From: Closterium sp. Naga37s-1
Taxonomy: Eukaryota > Streptophyta > Zygnematophyceae > Desmidiales > Closteriaceae
Assembly: GCA_947471745.1 (NCBI GenBank)
Contig: CANJKZ010001036.1
Location: 1,264,501-1,328,500 of the forward strand
Direction: 5' to 3'
DNA: 64,000 nt
Shown: positions 1 through 9,474 of the stretch, piece after piece
Numbering within the stretch: position 1 is the stretch's first letter
Layout of the letters: every line of letters begins with the position of its first letter
Made by a program: the position numbers and the translations under genes
Notes under the pieces: generated by a model
Databases searched by the model: none
What the model was told of the DNA's origin: nothing
What the model saw: only the letters and a program-made list of their open reading frames with translations

Positions 1-825
1 GCACAGTCCCACAGAGACCCCTCTTCACCTCCTCCTCACTGCTGCTGCCTCCCCAGGCGTGGCCCTCTCGATATAAGAACAAGCTGTACAAAGGGTCTGG
101 AATAGTGAGGGACAAGTTGGGAAGGATGCGCAGCGCGGAATGAGGAGCACAGGGAGGCTGTTATTCAATCTCTTTAGGCTATCTATGGGATGAGCACAGC
201 TGGCCTTCCCCATGCCAGATGTGCTCATCTCAGGGAAGGCAGATCCGTTTGAGGTGTACTCACTTGAATTCAGTCCCTGTTGCTCCAGAGTCCGGTTCTG
301 CACTGGAATGGGAATGTAATCAGGCCACATGTACGTCATTGAACACTCCCTCTCCATAGGCTCCCTCTCCCCTTCCCTTTCCCCCTTTCCCTCCCCCTTC
401 CCCTCCCCTTTCCCCTCCCCCTTCCCCTCCCCCTTCCCCTCCCCGTTCCCCTTCCCCGTCCTGTCCCCCCGATCTCCGTTTTCCTCCCCTACCATGATCG
501 ATTCCCCCGTTCCCACCCCCCTCCCCCAAGCGAGTGCGCTGAGGGTTCCCGGAGGCGCCACCCATCCGGCTACCGCTAAGGCGATAATTAGTAGCGCGGA
601 AAGACACGTCAGCAGGACGGGAGCCACGGTGGATCGGCAAGTTCGCGCTACACGTGAGACTGGTTCCGCTGTCGCCGTCGTTGCTGGAGCTAAGGACGAC
701 CTTTTTGCTGCTCCCGAAGCGACGGAACCGGAACATTCGGCATTTGCCTCGCAATGGCTCTTCATGGACCTGAAAAGCTGCGGAGACGGTGCGGAAAGAT
801 TCCTGATGAAATCTAAGGAAATCAA
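1..825 (-). CDS. PGAP1-like GPI inositol-deacylase, 5' exons (partial)
   Basis: Probable ER-membrane enzyme that removes the acyl chain from the inositol of GPI anchors. Exon 1 runs 825 to 264 on the minus strand. It starts with a Met, has a hydrophobic signal-anchor around residues 68-88 (VLLTCLSALLIIALAVAGWV), then a Gly-Lys-Glu-rich repeat, then CSMTYMWPDYIPIP. A donor (GTGAGT) lies at 263-258. Exon 2 begins after an acceptor at 100-97 and reads PLYSLFLYREG in matching phase, running to the window edge or to a possible donor near base 27. PGAP1 proteins have a single N-terminal membrane segment, then a Cys-Met-Thr-Tyr-Met type motif and a Leu-Tyr-Leu-Tyr-x-Glu-Gly type motif, which is the basis of the call. 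The lipase motif lies outside the window. Start at 825 rather than 765 is the longest choice. The Gly-Lys-Glu insert looks like microsatellite expansion in the stem. Confidence 0.62.
360..465. repeat. CCCTTCC/CCTCCC-type simple repeat inside PGAP1-like exon 1
   Basis: A pyrimidine-rich run of about 12-base units on the plus strand. Read on the minus strand it encodes alternating Gly-Lys and Gly-Glu residues between the membrane anchor and the conserved lumenal motif. It stays in frame, so it looks like a tolerated expansion. Confidence 0.8.
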
Positions 826-2021
826 TGGTGTTGATTTTGCCTTCGTGAAGGCCTAGTCCAGTTAGAGCATGGAATCACGAAGAAATACCGATGTGTACAT
901 CGTTAAATATAATATTTTCGATTGTGAAATGTCGTTGTTCCAGTTTCAGTAATAACGGGGATGAGAATGGATGTAGCTGATCCATGGATAAGCGGATTTG
1001 GTCATCAGCCAAGCTTGGGGTTGTCCTGGTTCACTGTACTGTTTAGCGAACCTTCGTGAGGCACGGCAACGATGGTAAATTCTTCGTAGAAATTTCGTGT
1101 AGCCTCGTCTAGGTCCAAGCTTTCGCTGGATGTGAAAGTCTTCGTGACGAATGACCCACCACCCACCACATTTGACTTGGGTGGTTTCGCAAGCCCCGAG
1201 TAACATGCGCAAGAGTGCTCGCTGTTTCGCACCCTACTCGCCACCACCACCACCTTCTCGTGATATCTTGACAGAGCAGAGACGGATTCCGTCAAATGAC
1301 TGCTGGGAATGCTATAAATGGGAAGCGCGATTCGAGTAAACTACGTTCGCTTTTATGCAAATCAGGCTCTCCACGTTCGCTTTTATGCAACTTTTAATTT
1401 TCCCGCGTTTTAGGTCGTGGGTTGGGTTTGTTACGTTACGGCGCATCGTCGTCGCGTGCAAGAACGTGCAAGATCCGGAAGGAACATCGTTCCACAGACG
1501 CTCAGCTCAGTCTTGCCAGGAGCGTTTTCTTGTACATCGGACAAAAGAGCAGCGTCGAGAAGTTGTCGCTAACCCGTTGGTCCGTGCGACGGTGGTTCGC
1601 GCTGCGCCGGGCCTCACGGCGCCGAACGTGCTCGTTGGTCAGAGTGCTCTCACTCACAACGTCCTCCGGCCGTCTCCGCCTTCCGTCGTCCGTCGTCCGT
1701 CGTCCGTCGTCCGTCGTCCGTCGGGTTTGCGCCGCCTCTCGTCTCCCACCATCCGTAGTTCGTACTACGAATAGCCGAGAATGGTCCGCAGCCGCGGTCC
1801 GATCACTGCTCACAGAACGATCATGATCACTCTCCCTCTCATGATCCACGTCGCCCCACTCCTTTTTTGAGATTTCTCAGATCGACTCCAGCATGGTCCG
1901 CAACGGTCCGACTTTTGAGTCGACTCAAAAGCAGACTTCTCAGATTGACTCCAGCATGGTCCGCAACGGTCCGATCAATGCCACTGCTCACAGAACGACG
2001 ACCGTCACCACTGTCCCTCTC
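826..2021. promoter_or_regulatory. Divergent intergenic region between PGAP1-like and GT23-like genes
   Basis: No supported gene is seen here. The region separates two divergent genes and presumably holds both promoters. A TATA-like TATAAAT lies at 1313-1319 on the plus strand, about 700 bases before the chosen start of the GT23-like gene. A 20-base unit ending CTTTTATGCAA is duplicated at about 1342-1361 and 1371-1390, and a short CGTCGTC repeat lies at about 1684-1722. Promoter assignment is inference from position. Confidence 0.35.
1874..1974. repeat. 38-bp direct repeat flanking a 20-bp perfect palindrome
   Basis: The 38-base segment 1874-1911 recurs at 1937-1974 with one mismatch. Between the copies is CTTTTGAGTCGACTCAAAAG (1912-1931), a perfect palindrome. 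The same layout recurs at other places in this window (see findings). Confidence 0.9.
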
Positions 2022-5000
2022 ATGACCCGCGTCGCCCTCCTCCTCCGCCGTCGCGCGACCGTTGCGATCCTCCTTCTACTCATGACCGTTGCGCTCCCGG
2101 CGACATGGGTCGTGCGAGCGTCGGTTCAGCGCTCCGAGGGAGATTCGTTTCTGGAGGCCTTGCGGACCTTGTATCAGGTGTGCCTATGTCGGTGTGTCTG
2201 AGTCGACTCAGAACGCATCTGTTTCGAGCCCACTATTTACTCATCTGTGTCGAGTCGACTCAAGGCGGAGTATCCCTTTCCCCCTTCCGCGCTCCGCCGT
2301 CTCGCTTCCCCCCCGATGTTCCCCTCCTCATCCGATCCCCCTTAGGCCCCCCGACTTCCCTCCCCCACCTCCTCCATTCCAACATGTAGATCCCCCCTGA
2401 TATCCCCACTCCCCACTCTTTCCCCGCCACCTCCCTCCCCCCCAACCCCCACCGCACCCTCTCACTCCAACCAGCACTGGGACAGCGCCTATGGGCTGCA
2501 GGCGGAAAATCCCTTTCCCCCCTCCGCCTTCTCGCTTCCCCCGGACGTTCCCCCCGCGCCCCACCTGGAGGACTGTGAGGCGCGCACAGCCTTCCGCCTG
2601 TCCACGGAGAAATGGGGGAAGCGGGGGGAGCCGCCCTTCTGGGCTGTTCCCAACCCTGCATGCGGCAACGTGCCCCAACCCCCCTGGGTGAGCCGCAACC
2701 CCCCTGGGTGACAGTTGCATCCACCGTGTGCGGTGCTGTTTGGTGCGGAGCTGTTCTGTGCGGTGCCGTGCGGTGTGGTGGGGTGCTGTGCTGTGCTGCA
2801 CAGTTGTCTGTGCTGGGCTGTGCCGAGTTCCACAATCCTAGTGCATTGTTCTCTGGATCATATCAGGAATGACAAAACTCCTCTTCCCTACCCACCACCA
2901 CCCCTCCTGCAGATTCGAGGCTCCGATGCTGCCAACCTGGCAGCACTGCTAACGAGCTATATAACGAGGATTAAGTGTATTTCATTCCTTCTCCCTGCCC
3001 CCAACCCCTCCTGTAGATCCGAGGCTCCGATGCGGCCAACCTGGCAGCCACCCGCCAAGCACAAACGGACATATGGCGACAGCAGTTCCCGCCCAGGCAG
3101 TGCAAGGGGCGGCGGGTGATGCTGGTGGAGTGGCTGAGCATGGGGTGGCACGGGATAGGGTCGCAGCTGCATGTGATGGGCGCTGTGCTGAGTGCCGCCT
3201 TGTTGCACAACAGGACTCTCGTGCTCATGCCTGGCACGCTGCCCCAGGCGGACCACGAGGAATGCGAGAGTGAGTGGGAGTGAGTAAACGAGCTGGTTAG
3301 TCATTCTATCAGTGAGTCAGCCAGTGGGTGAGTGAGTGAGTAAGTCAGTCAGTGGGTGAGTGAGTGAGTAAGTCAGTCAGTGGGCGAGTGAGGGAGTGAG
3401 TCAGTTAGTGGGTGGGTGAGTGCGTGAGTTAATGAGCGTAGTGTGGCATGGGCTAGTATCAGGCTGACCATGAGGAATGCGAGAAAGAGTAACTTGAGAG
3501 GCTGATTGGCACGACACACACACAAGCTCCCCTCTCCCCTCCCCACCCACGGGAGGGAGGGAGGGAGGGAGGAGGGAGGGAGGGAGGGAGGGAGGGAGGG
3601 AGGGAGGAAGGGTGGGGGGGAGGGAGGGAGGGGGTTTTCTTTCCATGGATTGAGTGTATGGCTGAGTGAAAAAGCAGGATCTCTTTCAAGGCAGATTTCC
3701 GACTGACTCGTCGTACTGCGTTCCGTGTGTTCCTCCCGAGACAAGTTTAATTTCTGAGAATTCTAAAAACAAATTGGTTGAGAAATAAACAATTACAGCT
3801 TACGCCCTGACTCGTACTGCGTTCCGTGTGTTCCTCCCCTCTTTTTCGTGTGTTCCTACGTTGCGTGTGTTCCACTTCCTGTTCGCCTTGTCCCGTTCGC
3901 CTTGTCCCGCTCGCCTTCTCCCGTTCGCCTTGTCCCGTTCGCCTTCTCCGTTCGCCTTGTCCCGTTCGCCTTCTCCCATTCGCCTTCTTCCGTTCGCCTT
4001 CTCCCGTTCGCCTTGTCCCGTTCGCCTTCTCCCGTTCGCCTTGTCCCGTTCGCCTTGTCCCGTTCGCCTTGTCCCGTTCGCCTTGTCCCGTTCGCCTTCT
4101 CCCGTTCGCCTTCTCCCGTTCGCCTTCTCCCGTTCGCCTTGTCCCATTCGCCTCGTCCCGTTCGCCTTCTCCCGTTCGCCTTCTCCCGTTCGCCTTGTCC
4201 CGTTCGCCTTGTCCCGTTCGCCTTGTCCCAGAGCTGGGTCACCGCGGGTCGCTGGAGTGCTACTTCTTACGGTTTTCATCCAAGGAGTGCGAGGCGATCG
4301 CTCTCAAGGCGCATCAGGCCTGGAAGGCTGCTGAGGAGAGGAAGCGGCAGGCTGCTGCCAAGGAAGAAAAGGAAAGGGCAGAAAAAGAGAGGGCAGAAAA
4401 AGAGAGGGCAGAAAAAGAGAGGGCAGAAAATGAGAGGGCAGAAAAAGAGAGGGCCAAAGAGAGGGTAGAAAAAGAGAGGGTAGAAAAAGTGAGGGAAGAG
4501 GAGAAGGGAGAGAAGGAGGAGGGAGAGAAGGAGGAGGGAGAGAAGGAGAAGGGAGATAAGGAGAGGGGAGAGAAGGAGAACGGAGAGAAGGAGAAGGGAG
4601 AGAAGGAGAAGGGAGAGAAGGAGAAGGAAGCGGAAGGAGGGAAAACTGGAAAGGGTAGTGATGGGAGGCTGCTGCGTGCAGCAGATAGCACTGGGGGCGC
4701 TGAAACGGATGGTACTGAGAATGCGTCTTTGAGGAGCATAGAAAGCGTTGCTGATGATGGAAGTGATGGTGCTGATGCTCTTGAGTCGACTCAAAAGAAG
4801 AGCAGTGGGAGCACTGAAACGGGTGGTTCTGAGGATGCAGCTTTGAGGAGCATAGAAAGCGGTGCTCATGATGGAAGTGATGGTGCTGATAGCACGGATG
4901 GTGATGATGGGGAGGAGAGTGCAGGGGGTGTGACGAACGAGGATGTGACGAACGAGGATGTGACAAATGAGGATGTGACAAACGAGGATGTGATTGTAGC

Positions 5001-5123
5001 GCAGCCGTGTGACAATGTGGCGTGTGTGGCCTCTGACGCTCTTGTGATATTCGCAACGCTGCCGGGGTTTGGTGTGGATCAAGGGTCGGAAGTCATAGCA
5101 CATCTCAATTCCACCGCAGCAGA
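2022..5123 (+). CDS. GT23 (FUT8-like) fucosyltransferase-like protein, exons 1-3
   Basis: Predicted type II Golgi-type membrane glycosyltransferase; donor and acceptor substrates unknown. Exon 1 (2022-2177) encodes 52 residues: a basic start (LLRRR), a membrane anchor (ATVAILLLLMTVALPATWVV) and a short stem. Exon 2 (3017-3269) begins IRGSDAAN and carries CKGRRVMLVEW, then a Gly-x-Gln-Leu-His motif and NRTLVL. These match the order seen near the start of the FUT8 catalytic domain (Cys, basic pair, Gly-x-Gln-Leu-His, Arg-Thr-Leu-x-Leu). Exon 3 (4232-5123) encodes GSLECYF and then a long Glu/Lys-rich low-complexity stretch with four VTNED units. Phases are 0, 1 and 2 at the three junctions, and the next matching exon is at 40800. 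The next apparent acceptor, 5136, would leave a 13-base intron, too short to splice, so exon 3 probably splices to 40800. Exon 1 assignment rests on phase and topology only. Confidence 0.6.
2913..2980 (+). pseudogene. Partial tandem copy of GT23-like exon 2 start
   Basis: An acceptor-like CCTCCTGCAG is followed by a sequence reading IRGSDAANLAAL, the same first residues as the true exon 2, 104 bases upstream of it. Similarity is lost soon afterwards and no donor is evident. It is best read as a duplicated acceptor plus exon start lying in intron 1. Confidence 0.7.
3270..3780. repeat. Intron 2 simple repeats: GAGT-type and GGGA-type
   Basis: After the exon 2 donor comes a degenerate GAGT/CAGT tetranucleotide tract to about 3430, which repeats the look of the donor itself (GTGAGT). 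A (GGGA)n tract follows at about 3547-3630. No coding feature is supported. Confidence 0.75.
3885..4230. repeat. 14-bp minisatellite, about 25 copies, at 3' end of intron 2
   Basis: Units of the form CGTTCGCCTTGTCC, with G/C exchange at one position, run directly into the exon 3 acceptor at 4231. The unit supplies a pyrimidine tract. Because 14 is not a multiple of 3, all frames look open, which explains several spurious ORFs. Confidence 0.9.
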
Positions 5124-5136
5124 GTGAGTGGTGCAG

Positions 5137-5230
5137 GCTGTGGGCCAAGGCGTATCTGAAGAGCCCTCGGCCCAACGAGGTGTTGGCGCATATAAGCACA
5201 CTCACTCACTTTAGAGAAGTTTCAGAAACG
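5137..5230 (+). pseudogene. Decayed copy of GT23-like exon 4
   Basis: After GTGCAG the sequence reads LWAKAYLKSPRPNEVLAHIS, clearly the same exon as 40800-40884 but without its donor. It lies only 13 bases past the exon 3 donor. It grades into the 38-bp minisatellite that follows. Confidence 0.65.
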
Positions 5231-5725
5231 AGGTGCTGGGGCGTATAAGCACGCACCTCGGTGGGCAGAGGTGCTGGGGCGTATAAGCACGCACCTCGGT
5301 GGGCAGAGGTGCTGGGGCGTATAAGCACGCACCTCGGTGGGCAGAGGTGCTGGGGCGTATAAGCACGCACCTCGGTGGGCAGAGGTGCTGGGGCGTATAA
5401 GCACGCACCTCGGTGGGCAGAGGTGCTGGGGCGTATGAGCACGCACCCTGGTGGGCAGAGGTGCTGGGGCGTATAAGCACGCACCTCGGTGAGCAGAGGT
5501 CCTGGGGCGTATAAGCACGCACCTCGGTGGGCAGAGGTGCTGGGGCGTATGAGCACGCACCCCGGTGGGCAGAGGTGCTGGGGCGTATAAGCACGCACCT
5601 CGGTGGGCAGAGGTGCTGGGGCGTATAAGCACGCACCTCGGTGGGCAGAGGTGCTGGGGCGTACAAGCACGCACCTCGGTGGGCAGAGGTGCTGGGGCAT
5701 ATAAGCACGCACCTCGTTGGGCAGA
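5231..5725. repeat. 38-bp minisatellite, about 13 copies, seeded by exon 4 sequence
   Basis: Each unit contains GAGGTGCTGGGGCGTATAAG followed by CACGCACCTCGGTGGGCAG. The first half corresponds to the exon 4 part encoding NEVLGRI, so the array seems to have grown out of a duplicated exon end. Units differ by a few substitutions. The three long minus-strand ORFs here are artefacts of the 38-base period. Confidence 0.88.
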
Positions 5726-5760
5726 GCAGAGGTGCGCGCTTACTCGCACCAGCAGGCGAC

Positions 5761-5990
5761 TTTTGAGTCGACTCAAGAGTCACCTCGGTGGGCAGAGGTG
5801 TTCGCTTCACTCACACCAGCAGGCCGTCCGACTGCTATCCCTTCGTGTTTGAAGTAGTGTTTTGAGACGTATCAAAACACTACTTTAAACAGCAGGCCAA
5901 CCGACTGCTATCCCTTACTCGTTCTCCTCTCCTCGTTTCTCCTCTCCTCGTTTCTCCTCTCCTCGTTTCTCCTCTCCTCGTTTCTCCGCT
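5761..5990. repeat. Two palindromes with flanking direct repeats, then a 15-bp CT-rich repeat
   Basis: TTTTGAGTCGACTCAA begins at 5761. A 27-base repeat at 5817-5843 and 5890-5916 (two mismatches) flanks a near-perfect 34-base palindrome at 5852-5885 centred on GAGACGTATC. A 15-base CTCGTTTCTCCTCTC-type repeat follows at about 5928-5990. Confidence 0.85.
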
Positions 5991-6008
5991 CCTCTCCTTT
6001 TCGCTGTG

Positions 6009-6053
6009 CAGCCCCTGGGGCAATGCATACCTGAAGAGCTCTCTCTCTCTCTC
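6009..6053 (+). pseudogene. Exon 4 copy interrupted by the retrotransposon array (left junction)
   Basis: GCTGTGCAG is followed by a diverged exon 4 sequence (WGNAYLKS) that ends in GAGCTCTCTC and passes directly into the (CT)n of element E1. The same GAGCTCTCTCC occurs in the 66-bp minisatellite at the right edge of the array, so a short CT run in an exon copy was probably the original target. Confidence 0.6.
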
Positions 6054-6177
6054 GAGCGGTCCATCGTATTAATATCACCAAGGTACACACAAGGTAGGCA
6101 ACATCTACACACAGCCAAGCTACAGCAGCACTCTATTATCCTAGCACAACTAAAATCCGCCCCTTCCCCTTCCGGCC

Positions 6178-9100
6178 CTAGTAGCCGGAGGGGTCTTCAA
6201 TCAGTTGGTACAGCTGGCCCTCGCTCAGTGGAGTAAACGGGCCCTGCAGGCCAAGCACATCCGCAGTAAGAGCCTCATGGGTCTTATCCCTGAGGGCGTT
6301 GGCTTGGGCTCTCTGCAGGGTCACGCTCCATCGCTGCCGGTACTCGGTAAGTAGCTTAGCGACCTCCCTCGACTTCGGAGCGGCGTTGAACCGCCGCTTG
6401 CCCGCTAGCTCCGTACGTCTCTACTGCAATGGCGTAAAAGCCCACCCAAGCGCTCCGCCCGGCGTATTTGCTCTCCTTTTTGTCCTCTTGCATCCTTGCT
6501 GCCCATCCGGGTGCCTTACGGGCCTGCTCATCCTGGTGGGAGACGGGGTCCGTGACTGTGATGTCACAAATCCATACCTCACCGGTGTCGGGATGGCGGA
6601 TAGAGATATCCGCTTTGAGGTTTTCGACCGGTGAGTATGCCGTCATCTCCTTGTGCACTGTGAAGCCTGCTTCAGCTGCTATCTTCGCGCACTCGTCCCG
6701 CAGTGCATGGTGAGTGGCAATTCTCCCCCCCCCCTTTCTCACACTGCATCAGGTGGTTCGGCAAGCGGTCGTCAGGGAAGGTGGTACGGTATCTGCAGTT
6801 GCAGCGTCTTGGCACAAGTAAGGGCAGGCCCAGGCGGAAGGAGGCCGCCGTGGAAAACTGAGAGGGCCCGAGGCGGAGGGAAGGGATTAAGGGGACCGCG
6901 TGCAACCAGTCCCCCGCCCCCAGGACTAGGAGGGACTGCAGCCTCTGCGTATGGCCCGACAGCGGGTTCAGCTCCATGTCCCGCGAGCTATCCAGCAGCC
7001 TAATGTACCGGGCTGTGTGTACCGCGAGGGAGAGTGCCTGCTGGAGCTTGGGCCCGTTAGGCTTTTGCCTCCCCACTTGGAGAGCCTCGATCCCGTCAGG
7101 CGGCAGCTCGGCTTCCAAGGCAGCTAGGCGTCTCGGGAGGAGGGAGGTGGACTCCTCGTCAGCATCCATCAGCGGCAAGAGTCCCGTGAGGGCCGGGTTT
7201 GCTGAGTCGACGAAAGAGCGCAGCAGGTGGGCGGCCGAAACAACTGAGGCCAGGTAAGCAAATCCCCCCTCCACTGCAGGGTTTGTGATGCCGAGGCCTC
7301 TCAGAGACGCGGGCAGGGCGGCCTGCTGCCAGATTCTGTCCCTCTCTGCCCGGTCCCTGGGGATCGTTGTGTGTGCGGCAGTCAGGTAGGTGTGGAGCAG
7401 CTCTTCCCCCCAGGCGGACCATTCCCCTAGAGGCAGGGCCTCGAGCGGTGTGGCTCTGACCAGGAACGAGGCACGACGACTCACACAGCGGGTGAGCAAT
7501 AGCAGGCATAGCTGCGGGTCCATCTGTGAGAGGAGCGGTAGCGGCTCGGCTGCTGCAGAAAGTCGTTCGCGCACTCGAGCAGCACAGCCTGTGGGTGGCC
7601 CGATGGGGCTGCCTAGGACGCGGACACCGTCCAGGGAGATATTGATGCCTGGGGGTAGGGTGGCGGGATCCAAGGCGATGGCAGACCATGCTTCACACTT
7701 CGCCGGGTTGTGGGCCAAGCCGTGGCTGAGGAGGGCCTCGGTGAGGTGAGTGAATGCCGCCGTGCAGTTCGCCGCCTCGCCTAGCACGACGATGTCATCT
7801 GCGTACGCGAGAAGCATCACCTCCAGATGGGCCGCTGCCGTGGCGACGAGACATGGGTGGATGCTGGCTGCGAATAGCATGGGTCCTAGAGGATCGCCCT
7901 CGCGCACGCCTCGAGCGCTCTGAAGTGGCTCTGCTCCAAAGTCATGGTCGAGGTAGAGTGCGGAAGGGCGGCCGTATGAGAGGCGGACGAGAGGCACGAG
8001 GGAGTCGAGGGCGGTGCCTTACAGTCCCTCGAACACTGCCGCGCGCTCGACTGCGTTGAAGGCGTTTGCTAGGTCGATCTGCAGAGCTGTCGCTCCTGGG
8101 AACTCCTCCAGGCAGGTGCGCGCAGTGTGTATCGCTGCTTCGATGCCTTCGGCGATCGCTACTCCAAATTGGAGCGGGATGAAGTGCTCGCGAGCCGCGG
8201 GAGCGGCTAGGAAAAGAGCCGCCTTGGCGATGAGGCGTAGCAGACATTCACCCACAGCTATCGGTCTCGTTCCGCCCTGTGGTTTCGAGAAAGCGAGCAG
8301 TCACGACGCTGTGAGGAGGTCTGCCGCCTCTACGCTCAGTTTTCCCGCAAGCGCCGTGTTGGTGAGTGTGTGTAGCTGTACTAAGACGTCGGCGTTCCCG
8401 AGTGCCGCATCTCTCAGGTGCTCGAAGGTGGTTCCTGAGGGCCCGGCTCCTACACCGTTCGGGCATCTAGCGAGCAAACGCCTGAAGTCACGGGCTGTGA
8501 TTGAGGGTACGGTCTCAGAGGCGAAGTCGTGCACCCAGTCCGGTATGGCAAGGGAGGCCTCTGGATGCCTGACCGTGAGTGCACTAAGGACTTCAGCGCT
8601 CGATGGCAGACGGGCGTGGCAGTCAGGGATTGGAGAGATTTTGCCAGGTTACCTCTTTTGGCCAACCCCTCGGCCCTCGCCAGCTTGCCCGTGGTGTCAG
8701 GTACGTGACGTGGTTGGGGGTTGTTGGTGACTGCATCCGCTGCCTCGTTATACAGGTCACGCCACAGGCCTTGGCGAAATCTCGTCAGTCTGTCTCCCAT
8801 GACCTTCCAATCAGGTTTGCGGGCTGACGAGGAGCGCAGCAGGATACGCGGAAGAAACATCAGCAGCTTCCAACCAGGAGACAAGTCAGGATTTTTCGCC
8901 AGGTGGAGTAGTGGGGTCAGGAGACAGATTGCGAAGGATTCGCGAAGTGGGCGGGGTGGGTGGCGGGCGAGGGGTGGCTGTCTGCTATCGCGCAGGGGGC
9001 AGAGGTCCCAGGTGGCGATGTCAGCGAAGAGGTCCCGGCGGCCGGCCAGGTCGTCCGCGCTGACGATTGGTGCAGGGTTGTTGGGGGTAGTGGTAACCCC

Positions 9101-9330
9101 AGCGTTGGTGGTGGCTCGGTTTCCCCTCACGGCCCGATTTCGAGGGGTTTGAATTGCAGATGCGGTTCGGCCCCCAGTTGGGATTTCACCCACTCCTTGG
9201 GCTGGGTCAGCCTCTTCTTCTTCTGTCGCGGGACTCGAACTCCCCTCCCTTTCGGGGATAAAGGAGGGGTCACCCGCTGAGCCATTCCCAGAATCGTCAC
9301 CAAGTGTCTCCCCTCCCTCCCTAGCTCTCT
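6178..9330 (-). pseudogene. E1 reverse transcriptase/endonuclease, broken into at least five frames
   Basis: Pieces in order from right: a pre-RT region with DSRQPPLARHPP; NGVGAGPSGTTFEH; an RT piece with LQIDLANAFNAVE; then RT motif C (YADD, about 7794-7806); then a zinc-knuckle plus restriction-like endonuclease part (KADISIRHPDTGEVWICD) ending in a stop at 6178. A stop replaces the continuation after VFEGL at about 8019, and frame changes occur near 6.7, 8.3 and 8.5 kb. Compared with E6 the order of motifs is complete, so this is an old full-length copy and not a 5' truncation. Confidence 0.85.
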
Positions 9331-9474
9331 CCCGCAGGGCCCGCTGTGCTGCTCTAGCGAAGCTACTTGCGCCTCTTCTCTGACTCGTGGCGCCGCGCCC
9401 TTGTCCGCGGCGATTGCTGCCTTATCCCACACGAATTCCCCGCGTTTCTCTTCCACTTGCCGCCCCCGCGCGCC

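Noticed and set aside
3826-5127. A continuous 433-codon plus-strand ORF joining the 14-base minisatellite to the Glu-rich region
   Set aside because: The first third is pure minisatellite with every frame open. A consensus acceptor at 4231 and matching phase from exon 2 indicate that only 4232-5123 is exon.
5124-5136. A 13-base intron joining exon 3 to the exon 4 copy at 5137
   Set aside because: Phase fits but the intron would be far too short to splice, and the copy lacks a donor; the exon at 40800 is complete.
5206-5810. Three long overlapping minus-strand ORFs with Pro/Tyr/Cys repeats
   Set aside because: They come from the 38-base period of a minisatellite, which leaves all three frames open; no independent coding evidence.
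6672-7997. Reverse transcriptase as a retron, group II intron or diversity-generating element
   Set aside because: Domain order (YADD RT, CxC...HxxxxC knuckle, restriction-like endonuclease), TATA-type monomers and nested (TC)n insertions fit eukaryotic RLE-type LINEs.
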